From Pseudodesulfovibrio sp. JC047 (GTDB taxonomy: Bacteria; Desulfobacterota; Desulfovibrionia; Desulfovibrionales; Desulfovibrionaceae), in assembly GCF_010468615.1 (NCBI RefSeq), contig NZ_WUEH01000002.1:62001-126000 (forward strand): a DNA stretch of 64,000 nt, read 5' to 3'. A program made the position numbers and the translations under genes. The notes below the pieces were generated by a model. That model was not told the origin of the DNA. It saw only the letters and a list, made by a program, of their open reading frames with translations, and searched no databases. Below are positions 54,459 to 62,564 of the stretch, in pieces. The first letter of the stretch is position 1. Each line of letters opens with the position of its first letter.

Positions 54459-54860
54459 ATGTCACAACTCATTTATGCACTTATTTGTTCGGACCTCATC
54501 ATTGACAAGGATTCAAGTTCGACATCCTTTATCCGCACCATTGAACACGCCGTGGTTCCGGAACTGCCGGCCACATTACCCTCCATCTTTTTTGCCAGCC
54601 TCTGGGACATGGAACAATGTGGAGAAAAGCCCTTCACCGTTTCGCTGGCACTCATCCCTCCCAAAGGCGATCCCCTGACACTCGGAATGCAGGAGATCAC
54701 CCCCAGCGGGACCATGCTCCACAAAATGAACTTCCAGTTGCCGGGCTTACGGGTGGAAACAGAGGGGAAACACATTATAGAAGTCGCTGTAAAAGACGAA
54801 GGGGACTGGGAATCACTGGCGCATCTTCCTATTTTCGTCTTTAAAAATGATAGCGAATAG
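54459..54860 (+). CDS. DUF6941-like protein of unknown function
   Basis: A 133-residue protein with beta-rich pattern (IYALICSDLIIDKDSS, FFASLWDMEQCGEKPFTVSLALIPP, FQLPGLRVETEGKHIIEVAV), resembling the DUF6941 family. No membrane segment. GGAG lies upstream of the ATG and a 24-bp hairpin follows. It follows the repressor gene by 108 bases on the same strand. Confidence 0.75.
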   Translation: MSQLIYALICSDLIIDKDSSSTSFIRTIEHAVVPELPATLPSIFFASLWDMEQCGEKPFTVSLALIPPKGDPLTLGMQEITPSGTMLHKMNFQLPGLRVETEGKHIIEVAVKDEGDWESLAHLPIFVFKNDSE

Positions 54861-54890
54861 CTAAAAAAACTATACAACACAAACAAACAG

Positions 54891-54944
54891 AGCAAAAGTC
54901 CATGTATTGCATCATTTTTTTGATGCAATACATGGACTTTTGCT
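54891..54944 (+). terminator. Perfect 24-bp inverted repeat, terminator-like
   Basis: Left arm 54891-54914 and right arm 54921-54944 are exact complements with a T6 loop. The stem is AT-rich and twice as long as usual; only TTGTT follows. It may end transcription after 54860, but its length is unusual. Confidence 0.6.
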
Positions 54945-55191
54945 TTGTTAATACATTGTACTTTGTCATACTCAAAAAAGTAAAAGCACACACCATACTA
55001 TAAAAAAACAAACCTTTTAAAATATTTTACATTTTTTTCAAAGTAAAATAGACGATTACGTACACAGAAAAACTAGTTTTAACTAGACATTCGAGGCATC
55101 TTGACTTAGCTACCTATCATAAATTCGATATTTATAGATAGATACATTGCGCACGACAACATTATATTCTCTAACCATGAAAGGATACCAC
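54945..55191. other. AT-rich intergenic region
   Basis: About 250 bases markedly richer in A and T than the surrounding genes, with many A and T tracts. TTGACT at 55101 may be a -35 box for the next small gene. No gene seen. Confidence 0.5.
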
Positions 55192-55377
55192 ATGCGCCAC
55201 GCCATGCTCATCATCCCACAAAAGGGCCAGAGGCTCCCTTCAGTCAGAGATCTTGAATCAACCGGACTTCACATTTCATCGGCTGTTGAGAAAACACCAG
55301 GAAAAGTGACATCATCACCTTTCGAAACACCGGTCCCATCGCCCCGGAATGACAAAAGAATCCTCAGCAAAACCTGA
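55192..55377 (+). CDS. Small hypothetical protein
   Basis: A 61-residue basic protein (MRHAMLIIPQKGQRLPSVRD...) with AAAGGA upstream. No family recognised, no membrane segment, rich in Ser and Pro near the C-terminus. Coding status rests on the ribosome site and an AT-rich upstream region that could be its promoter. Confidence 0.45.
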   Translation: MRHAMLIIPQKGQRLPSVRDLESTGLHISSAVEKTPGKVTSSPFETPVPSPRNDKRILSKT

Positions 55378-55387
55378 TACCCCAGAG

Positions 55388-55418
55388 AAAAGGCCCTGAC
55401 ACTCGAAGTGACAGGGCC
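55388..55418 (-). terminator. Terminator of the ADTH synthase gene
   Basis: On the minus strand GGCCCTG and CAGGGCC arms with an inner CACT/AGTG pair form a hairpin followed by TTTT, 29 bases after the stop codon at 55447. Confidence 0.8.
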
Positions 55419-55446
55419 TGTGACGGCAGGGAGTTTATCATCTTTT

Positions 55447-56250
55447 CTAGAGAATATCTTCAAAGCCATCCACGGCTTCGTCCACGGAGGCCCCCCGGTG
55501 AACAATCCGATCGAGCACCTGAATCAGACGAGTGGGATTCGAATGTTGAAAAACATTTCGGCCAACGGACAAGCCCGCGCCGCCTGCGTCAATGGACGTC
55601 TTGACCATGTCCAGAAATTCTCTGGTGGAGGCCATTTTGGCACCACCAGCTATGACCACCGGGACACCGGCACACGCCACCGCTCGGGCAAAACTCTCGC
55701 CGTCGCCGGGATAGTTGACCTTGACGACATCCGCTCCCAGTTCGGCCCCCACACGGGCGCAATGAGCCACCGCTTCCGGGGCGTATTCATCAGCAATTCT
55801 GGGACCACGGGCGTACACCATCGCCAGCAGAGGCATCCCCCAATCTGCGGCTGAAGCCGCGACCTGACCAAGGTCGGCCAACATCTGCCCTTCGGTTTCG
55901 TCACCGAGATTGACATGAACACTCACCCCGTCAGCACCAAGACGAATGGCCTCTTCAACCGTTGTCACCAATCGTTTCATATTGGGATGGGGAGACAGGC
56001 TGGTCCCGGCGGACAAATGGACAATACAGCCAAAATCCCGCCCCTGCATCCGGTGCCCGAGCCGAACCTGTCCCTTGTGGACCAATCCGGCATTGGCTCC
56101 GCCAGCTACCAGTTTTGTCACCGTATCCCGAATCGTCTCAAGACCAAGAAGAGGTCCCACGGTGACCCCGTGGTCCATGGGGACAATAATGGTCCGTTTG
56201 GTGTCCCGATTGAATATCCTTTCCAGACGTATGGCTTTTCCAATATGCAT
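55447..56250 (-). CDS. 2-amino-3,7-dideoxy-D-threo-hept-6-ulosonate (ADTH) synthase-type aldolase
   Basis: A 267-residue class I aldolase of the FbaB/LacD-like group. Blocks [31 protein letters not shown] and the Schiff-base Lys in [11 protein letters not shown] match ADTH synthase, first enzyme of the archaeal-type aromatic pathway that Desulfovibrio also uses. The closely related fructose-1,6-bisphosphate aldolase function is the alternative. The gene is alone here, away from other aromatic genes except the distant EPSP-synthase-like fusion. Confidence 0.8.
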   Translation of the reverse strand: MHIGKAIRLERIFNRDTKRTIIVPMDHGVTVGPLLGLETIRDTVTKLVAGGANAGLVHKGQVRLGHRMQGRDFGCIVHLSAGTSLSPHPNMKRLVTTVEEAIRLGADGVSVHVNLGDETEGQMLADLGQVAASAADWGMPLLAMVYARGPRIADEYAPEAVAHCARVGAELGADVVKVNYPGDGESFARAVACAGVPVVIAGGAKMASTREFLDMVKTSIDAGGAGLSVGRNVFQHSNPTRLIQVLDRIVHRGASVDEAVDGFEDIL

Positions 56251-56471
56251 CCCGCACCTCGCTCATGCCGGCTTTTGTCGCGTTAGAGAATCCGAAATCA
56301 CATAATACACTCGGCCCCAAGATGAAAGAACAAACCCATAATCCACCATGTATTCCCTCCCTTTCCAGCCGGAGTTGTTGACGAAAGCCTTGAGTCACGA
56401 CTATCCTTTCATAAGAATAGCCCCCTGCAGCACTCAAACGCGCCGCAGGGAGTCCACCAAAGAGGATAAGA

Positions 56472-57716
56472 ATGACACACGAAAAGACCTATGAACCTGT
56501 CTTTATAGCCCGGCAACCCATCCTGGATGCCCACAATACGACATGGGGATACATGCTCCTTTTCAGAGACAGCGAAAACGCGGACAAAGCCGTCTTCGCC
56601 GACAACTCTGAAGCCACCATGAATCTGGTCGCAAACCTGCCCCTGTGCGGTGGATCATGCGGACATCGGGCACGCATCATGATCCATTTCACGCCGGATG
56701 CCATCATCAGAGGCGTTCCCTATGCCATTCCCTGGGACAACACCGTCATCATTCTTGAAGAAACAACCAATCCCGATGAGACACTCATGGTCGCCCTCGG
56801 AGATCTGCTGATCGACGGTTATGAGCTGGCCATCAACAATTTCGAAGGGAAAGCCGGATGCGAACGGCTGGCCGAATTGGCCGACACCCTGATTATTGAT
56901 CTGGAAGGAAAAGACGAAGCGGAATTGGAAGCCATTGTCACCCAAGGGAAAAAATTCGGCCCGTCCAGAATGATTGCCAAACGAGTGGAAACCACCGAGG
57001 ACTTGACCAAGGCCAAAAGAGTCGGATTTTCACTCTTTCATGGTTTCTACTTCAAAAAGCCCTGCATCGAAAAAGGACGAAAAATCAACTCAGCCAAAGC
57101 CACACGGATGAAGTTGTTCGAAATCATTGAAAAAGACGAACCAAACTTCGACGCACTGGCCCCGGCTATCGAAGCGGATGTCGCCATCAGTTATCGACTG
57201 CTCAACTTTCTCAACTCCGCGAATTTCAGTTTTGCAACAACGGTCACATCCATCAAACAGGCCGTGGTCCTGACCGGATGGAAACCGATCCGCAATTGGC
57301 TCAGGCTCATTATTCTCACGGACCTGACGCCTACGAACAAGACACTCGAAATCGCGTACACATCCGCGCACAGGGCCAAACTTTTCGAGACGGCGGCTCT
57401 AGGGAGTGGGTATGAAAAGGACTCGGACAAACTTTTCATGGTGGGGCTGTTCTCTCTACTGGATGCTATCCTCGGTGTCCCAATGAAAGAAATTACGGCG
57501 CACCTGCCCATGGATTCAGAGATCACGGCGACCCTGTGCCATAAAAAGACCAGATATACACCGTGGCTCGAATTGGCCAAAGCCATTGAAGCGTCAGACT
57601 GGGACGCGGTCGGCCGTCGGGCCAAGGACCTGAATCTGCTACCCGGCACCGTGGCAGTCAGCTACCAGCACGCCTTCACATGGGCGGATACGTTTTTCGC
57701 CTCATCAAAAAAATGA
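56472..57716 (+). CDS. EAL-like / HDOD signalling protein
   Basis: A 414-residue YuxH-type protein. The N-terminal EAL-like domain (1-200) starts FIARQPILDAHNTTWGYMLLFR: the catalytic E of the EAL-type YELLFR is missing, and later metal-binding acidic positions are altered (LAINNFEG, LEGKDEAE). It is therefore probably unable to hydrolyse c-di-GMP. The C-terminal HDOD domain (about 205-400, FDALAPAIEADVAISYRLLNFLNSANF) is typical of signalling scaffold proteins. GAGG upstream; possible promoter TTGACG near 56380. Confidence 0.9.
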   Translation: MTHEKTYEPVFIARQPILDAHNTTWGYMLLFRDSENADKAVFADNSEATMNLVANLPLCGGSCGHRARIMIHFTPDAIIRGVPYAIPWDNTVIILEETTNPDETLMVALGDLLIDGYELAINNFEGKAGCERLAELADTLIIDLEGKDEAELEAIVTQGKKFGPSRMIAKRVETTEDLTKAKRVGFSLFHGFYFKKPCIEKGRKINSAKATRMKLFEIIEKDEPNFDALAPAIEADVAISYRLLNFLNSANFSFATTVTSIKQAVVLTGWKPIRNWLRLIILTDLTPTNKTLEIAYTSAHRAKLFETAALGSGYEKDSDKLFMVGLFSLLDAILGVPMKEITAHLPMDSEITATLCHKKTRYTPWLELAKAIEASDWDAVGRRAKDLNLLPGTVAVSYQHAFTWADTFFASSKK

Positions 57717-57865
57717 CCATTAAAACGCCAAGCACCCTGCCCTGTCGTTTGAGTCCGGCAAAATCGAAATAAGATAAAGAGAGTCTGTGAGCGAGAGAAT
57801 TTCACCCTTTTTCACGGCTCTCTATTGGGAAAAAAGACCATGGTTCGCGTCCTTGTCCAACAAGA

Positions 57866-58735
57866 TCAAAGACGCCTATCGGATTCGGGCGTCAAGGGGA
57901 TAGTGCCGGACAACGCCTCGTCGAGACGATCCAGGGCCGCCTGTTTGCCTGATGGCAACCGCACCTTGAGCGGCATGTAATTCGAGGCATGGTTGGCAAG
58001 AAACAATCCTCTGGACAACGTCAGTCCAAATAGCATTTCCCGAATTTCTCGAAGCATACCGACACCATCAGGCAAATGGAACTCCCCCCGTTCCCAACGG
58101 TCGTGCAAAGGGGTGCCCGGCACCAGCATCAGACTGAGAGCACCTACCTGATTGGGGTCCATCGCACTCAATGCCCGAGCGGTTTCACGGGCGTGATCCA
58201 TTGATCGTTCCACCCCGCCCAGTCCATTAATTACAGTGACATTCAGCGTCATCTGAGCCGCTCGTACCCGACGTCCCTGGGCGATGATAAAGGCTGAATC
58301 GCCATTTTTATGCATGGATTCAAGGATACGATCATCGCCGGATTCCAACCCCATGTACACAATGCCCAGACCCAAATTCCGGAGTTCCCGAAGTTCGGCA
58401 TCCGATTTACGAGCAAGACTCTTGGCATTGGCATACACCCCCACCCGGGTCACCCATGGCAATGCGTCGCGAATATGCGACAGGATTTCGATCAATCGCG
58501 CCTGGGGAAGAATCATGGCGTCTCCGTCACACAAGAACACCCGCCGTTGATGGCGACAGTGCTGCGCGGCGAACCGGATATCCTGCAACACCGTTTCCCA
58601 CGGCTTGATGTCAAATCGTTTGCCCAGATAGGCCCCGCAAAAATCGCATTTGCCATGCGAGCAACCCAATGTGACCTGCAACAAGATACTTCCCGCCTCA
58701 CTGGGTGGGCGTATTATCATTCCCTGGTAATCCAT
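57866..58735 (-). CDS. Radical SAM protein
   Basis: A 289-residue radical SAM enzyme with the cluster motif CSHGKCDFC (Cx4Cx2C rather than the common Cx3Cx2C), GLESGDDRILE and a compact Elp3-like core, but no extra C-terminal domain. Radical SAM enzymes of this type usually act as coproporphyrinogen-like or tRNA/peptide-modifying enzymes; the substrate is unknown. AGGAGG precedes the start. Single gene. Confidence 0.85.
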   Translation of the reverse strand: MDYQGMIIRPPSEAGSILLQVTLGCSHGKCDFCGAYLGKRFDIKPWETVLQDIRFAAQHCRHQRRVFLCDGDAMILPQARLIEILSHIRDALPWVTRVGVYANAKSLARKSDAELRELRNLGLGIVYMGLESGDDRILESMHKNGDSAFIIAQGRRVRAAQMTLNVTVINGLGGVERSMDHARETARALSAMDPNQVGALSLMLVPGTPLHDRWERGEFHLPDGVGMLREIREMLFGLTLSRGLFLANHASNYMPLKVRLPSGKQAALDRLDEALSGTIPLTPESDRRL

Positions 58736-58918
58736 TGAATCCTCCTGTCAAAAAGACGATACGGGAACATTCGGAAATGGCAACCCAAAGCACACCCGTC
58801 TCCCGAATTCACGGAACGGTGTTTTATCATTGACCAAGGAACGATGTTTTTTTAGGGTTTTATCATAGGAAACTTTATTTCTTAAAAAAAACAGACACCC
58901 CAAAGACTTCAGGCAATC

Positions 58919-61342
58919 ATGAGTATCAAGAAAAAGCCCGCGAGACCCACTTCATATGTCGCTCTGGATGAAACATCGCGAGCACTCATGGACTCGTCAG
59001 TGGAATCCGCATTCGTCATGGATGTCAGCGGATACGTACTGGCCGCCAACAAGGCCGCGGAAAAGCTCTTTGATCTGCAACCGGGGCAGACCCTGCAACA
59101 ATCCAACATCTATGAACTGCTGCCGCACAAGGCCGCGGCATCCCGCAAGGCCAAGATCGAAGAGGCCATCCAAGATGTCCGTTCCGTGCGCTTTGAGGAA
59201 GAAATCGATGGCCGATCCCTGGTCCATTCCATTGTTCCCGTTGCCAACCCTTGGGGCGAAGTGGCCAGACTTGCGGTTCACACGCTCGATCTGACCACAC
59301 TCAGGCGGACAGACGAAGACCTGCGCCGGGAGCAACAACGGCAAATTTTCTTCATGGAATCTCTTCCGGGCATCGTCTACCACCTCTACCCGGACCAGAC
59401 CATCCGGTATGCTAACCGATATTTCAGACGATATTTCGGCAGCCCCAAAAACAAGACGTGCCGAGAAGCCCTGGATTGTTCCTCCGCCTCTTGTGAAGCA
59501 TGTCCACCCATGGTTGCCATGAATGACGACCGAGCCGTAGAATGGGACTGGACCGATTCCAGGGGAAGGACGTTCCATCTCCAATGCAGCCCGATGACCG
59601 ATTCCGCAGGCGAGCGCATGATTATGGTCCTCGGTATCGACATCACCGCCAGACAACGGGCCGAGGATGCCCTAAAACTGGCGCACGACAAGCTCGAAGA
59701 CCGAGTCATGAAACGGACCAAAGAATTGGAAGAAACCAACAGACAATTGACCAACAAATCCACCAGACTCATCACGGCCATGGGAAAAGCGGATTCGGCA
59801 ACCCGAGCAAAATCGATCTTTCTGGCCAACATGAGCCATGAAATCCGCACACCGCTCAATGCAATTCTGGGCATGTCCGAACTCGCCCTGACCAAAAATG
59901 ATCCAGAAAGCAAAGACATGTATCTCAAACGAGTCATGGAAGCGGGCAATTCCCTGCTCTCCATCATCAATGACATTCTGGATTTCTCCAAAATCGAAGC
60001 CCACAAGCTCTCGCTCGAATCCATTGATTTCGACGTGCGCAGAACCATTGCGGCGACCATCGATCTGCACACCCTCTGGGCAACGGAAAAAGGGCTGGCC
60101 TTGACATCATCCGTCGATCCGTCGGTCCCTCCCGCATTGCAGGGCGACCCATCCCGCTTGCGCCAAATTCTCACCAATCTGGTGTCCAACGCCATCAAAT
60201 TCACCAAACACGGGCAGGTCCATATCGGTGTGATGGCTCGAAAGGACTGTCTTGACACACCTCCGGGAACTCCTGTCACACTGGAATTCACCGTGGAAGA
60301 CACCGGCGTTGGCATCCCCCTCGACAAGCAGGAAACCATTTTCGACTCATTCCTCCAGGCCGACGATTCCATCACCCGCAAACATGGCGGAACCGGTCTC
60401 GGGCTCGCCATCTGTCAACTGCTGGTCACCCTCATGGGCGGTACTCTCTCGCTGAAGAGTAACGAAGACGCAGGCAGCACATTTTCTTTCACCGCCCAGC
60501 TCCGTACAGGATCACCAGAGGCCATCGACCCGCCAGAACAGGTAGGCACGCCTCTGCCGATCCCGAAGATCCCGACACTCAAAGTGTTGCTCGCTGACGA
60601 CAACCCGCTCAACCGGGAATTGGCGGGCACACTCCTCACGGAACACGGACACACGGTCACGGCCGTGACAAATGGCATCCAGGCCCTGGAAGCACTCAAG
60701 GACAAACGCTTTGATATGGTTCTCATGGACGTTCAAATGCCCATCATGGACGGCATTTCCGCGACACGGGCCATCCGGGCACCCCAATCCGGCGTACTCG
60801 ACCCCAACGTCCCCATTCTGGCCCTGACTGCCCACGCCCTCAAGGGCGACCGTGAACGTTTTCTGGATGCGGGCATGGATGACTACATCGCGAAACCGAT
60901 CACCATGAACAGTTTCTATACGGCCATTGCCCGAAATGTCGGTGAAAAAACCGCAAAAGCGTCCCCCGCGTCGAGCAAGGGCAATGCCCCTCGGGACAAC
61001 GGACAACCGTATGACCGCGACACCGCACTCGAACGGCTCGGAGGCCAAGAGGGACTCCTGACCCGCATGGACACCATTTTCCTTCGCGATATTCCCGCTG
61101 AGATGAAAGAATTGACCCAGGCGTTCGAAAAAAGGGAATGGGACACAGCGACTCGTCTCGCCCACTCCATCAAAGGGTCCTCCAGAACCGTCGGCGCACT
61201 CAAGGCCGGTGCGATCGCGGAACAACTCGAATACCTCTGTCGGCATCAGGACGCCTCTTCCGGCATGAAAGAACTGAAAAACCTTGAATCCGAAATTCGA
61301 TCCGCGCTACAGTATGTCAATCTGACGCATGGTTCGACATAA
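58919..61342 (+). CDS. PAS-PAS hybrid histidine kinase with receiver and HPt domains
   Basis: An 807-residue cytoplasmic kinase (no membrane helix). Two PAS domains (about 18-125, SAFVMDVSGYVLAANKAAEKLFD; about 140-255), then HisKA with phospho-accepting H307 in NMSHEIRTPLNAILG, HATPase (DTGVGIPLDKQE, GTGLGLAI), a receiver with D604 (MVLMDVQMP) and a C-terminal HPt with H749 (LAHSIKGSSRTVG). The domain chain supports an internal phosphorelay. The CheY-like protein that starts 28 bases downstream may be its output. A cysteine-rich stretch (CREALDCSSASCEACPP) in the second PAS may bind metal or sense redox state. Confidence 0.93.
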   Translation: MSIKKKPARPTSYVALDETSRALMDSSVESAFVMDVSGYVLAANKAAEKLFDLQPGQTLQQSNIYELLPHKAAASRKAKIEEAIQDVRSVRFEEEIDGRSLVHSIVPVANPWGEVARLAVHTLDLTTLRRTDEDLRREQQRQIFFMESLPGIVYHLYPDQTIRYANRYFRRYFGSPKNKTCREALDCSSASCEACPPMVAMNDDRAVEWDWTDSRGRTFHLQCSPMTDSAGERMIMVLGIDITARQRAEDALKLAHDKLEDRVMKRTKELEETNRQLTNKSTRLITAMGKADSATRAKSIFLANMSHEIRTPLNAILGMSELALTKNDPESKDMYLKRVMEAGNSLLSIINDILDFSKIEAHKLSLESIDFDVRRTIAATIDLHTLWATEKGLALTSSVDPSVPPALQGDPSRLRQILTNLVSNAIKFTKHGQVHIGVMARKDCLDTPPGTPVTLEFTVEDTGVGIPLDKQETIFDSFLQADDSITRKHGGTGLGLAICQLLVTLMGGTLSLKSNEDAGSTFSFTAQLRTGSPEAIDPPEQVGTPLPIPKIPTLKVLLADDNPLNRELAGTLLTEHGHTVTAVTNGIQALEALKDKRFDMVLMDVQMPIMDGISATRAIRAPQSGVLDPNVPILALTAHALKGDRERFLDAGMDDYIAKPITMNSFYTAIARNVGEKTAKASPASSKGNAPRDNGQPYDRDTALERLGGQEGLLTRMDTIFLRDIPAEMKELTQAFEKREWDTATRLAHSIKGSSRTVGALKAGAIAEQLEYLCRHQDASSGMKELKNLESEIRSALQYVNLTHGST

Positions 61343-61370
61343 GATTTTCACCCGGCCAAAGGAGCAAACA

Positions 61371-61739
61371 ATGAAAACCATACTTGTTGTCGATGACGCG
61401 CCCATGATTCGAGAACTTCTCAAATCCGTGCTTGAAGCGGAAGGCTATGCCGTTATTGAAGCGGCTGACGGGGAAGAAGCCATTCACATCTGTCAGGACA
61501 CCAGAATAGATCTCTCCATTATCGATATATTCCTGCCCAAGAAGGGCGGACTGCAAGTCATGGGAGAATTGATAAAGGCTGACAACTCTCACAAATTTAT
61601 CGCCATCTCCGGAGGCGAGGCCTTCAACCCGGAAGCCATCGTCGAGCTGGCCAAGGTCTATGATGTTGTCGAGACGTTCACCAAACCCATCGACACCCGC
61701 AAGCTCCTGCACGCGGTGAATACGACCCTCGCGGACTGA
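61371..61739 (+). CDS. Single-domain response regulator
   Basis: A 122-residue receiver domain without output domain. Acidic pair DD (VVDDAPM), phospho-accepting D52 in SIIDIFLP, and K in TKP are present. AAAGGAG lies upstream. It follows the hybrid kinase by 28 bases and is closed by a terminator, so it is probably the kinase's partner, acting by protein contact. Confidence 0.92.
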   Translation: MKTILVVDDAPMIRELLKSVLEAEGYAVIEAADGEEAIHICQDTRIDLSIIDIFLPKKGGLQVMGELIKADNSHKFIAISGGEAFNPEAIVELAKVYDVVETFTKPIDTRKLLHAVNTTLAD

Positions 61740-61746
61740 TCCACAA

Positions 61747-61780
61747 AAAAACCGATCGCCCTCACAGGACATCGGTTTTT
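61747..61780 (+). terminator. Terminator after the response regulator
   Basis: AAAAACCGAT pairs with ATCGGTTTTT across a 14-base loop; usable in both directions, so it also lies at the end of the convergent CBS-ACT gene. Confidence 0.88.
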
Positions 61781-61805
61781 CAAGCAATCCAACAGCAGGG
61801 AACCG

Positions 61806-62483
61806 CTATTCCATATCAACGGTCACCCCTTCTACGACATAAAAAAGCAATTCATATTTTTCCTGAAGGATATTCACCACTTCTTCCACGGACATGTCCC
61901 CCATGTCGGCAACAGTGACATAGGCGTTGGTGTAGCCGGAATGAACCGGATCATGCGCCGTGAACACGCTGGTAAAAATAATCCCCACATTGCGTATTTC
62001 ACACAACAAATCAGCCAGCAGCTCGGGACGGCCATCCATGCGGATCGCGAATTGCGCCCCGCCCCGGAGGGAACCGGATGCGGTGCAAAGAAACCGGAGG
62101 ACATCAGCCTGGGTAATAATGCCCTTGAGACGCCCCGCATCGACCACCGGCAATCCGCCGACCTTGTTCTTGACCAGCACCTCGGCCACCTCGGTCATGG
62201 CAGTATCCGAATGCACACTGATTGGCTCTGAAGTCATGATGTCGCTGGCCGTCAGGGTATACAATCCCCCGCCCCGTTCCGTAGCACTATCCCCGGGAAT
62301 GAATTTCGATGGCATGGCGTCACGAATATCCCGATCAGAAACAATACCGACCAACCGTCCCTGACTGTCAATCACGGGAAATTGCCGAATATTCTTCTCA
62401 CGCAGGAATTCCGCAGCGTCCAGAACGGACGAGTTGACCCCCAGGGAAATGACATTGACTGTCATCCAATCTCTGACCAGCAT
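61806..62483 (-). CDS. CBS-pair and ACT-like domain protein, second copy
   Basis: A 225-residue paralog of the gene at 47514-48188: both start MLVxxWMTxNVI and have CBS blocks (RQFPVIDSQGRLVGIVSDRDIRDAMPSK; GGLPVVDAGRLKGIITQAD) followed by an ACT-like region. Probably an adenine-nucleotide sensor of the AcuB type. It follows the truncated kinase gene on the minus strand; the gap is 81 bases. Confidence 0.88.
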   Translation of the reverse strand: MLVRDWMTVNVISLGVNSSVLDAAEFLREKNIRQFPVIDSQGRLVGIVSDRDIRDAMPSKFIPGDSATERGGGLYTLTASDIMTSEPISVHSDTAMTEVAEVLVKNKVGGLPVVDAGRLKGIITQADVLRFLCTASGSLRGGAQFAIRMDGRPELLADLLCEIRNVGIIFTSVFTAHDPVHSGYTNAYVTVADMGDMSVEEVVNILQEKYELLFYVVEGVTVDME

Positions 62484-62564
62484 ACTCCACCTCCTGCATG
62501 ATATTTCACAGAATGATAATGAATGAAAAAGCCTACGTGTTCAAGACGTGAATTGCAACGAGAG

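Noticed and set aside
57779-57826. Inverted repeat AGAGAG/CTCTCT after the HDOD gene as a terminator
   Set aside because: Imperfect pairing and no T run; too weak to call.
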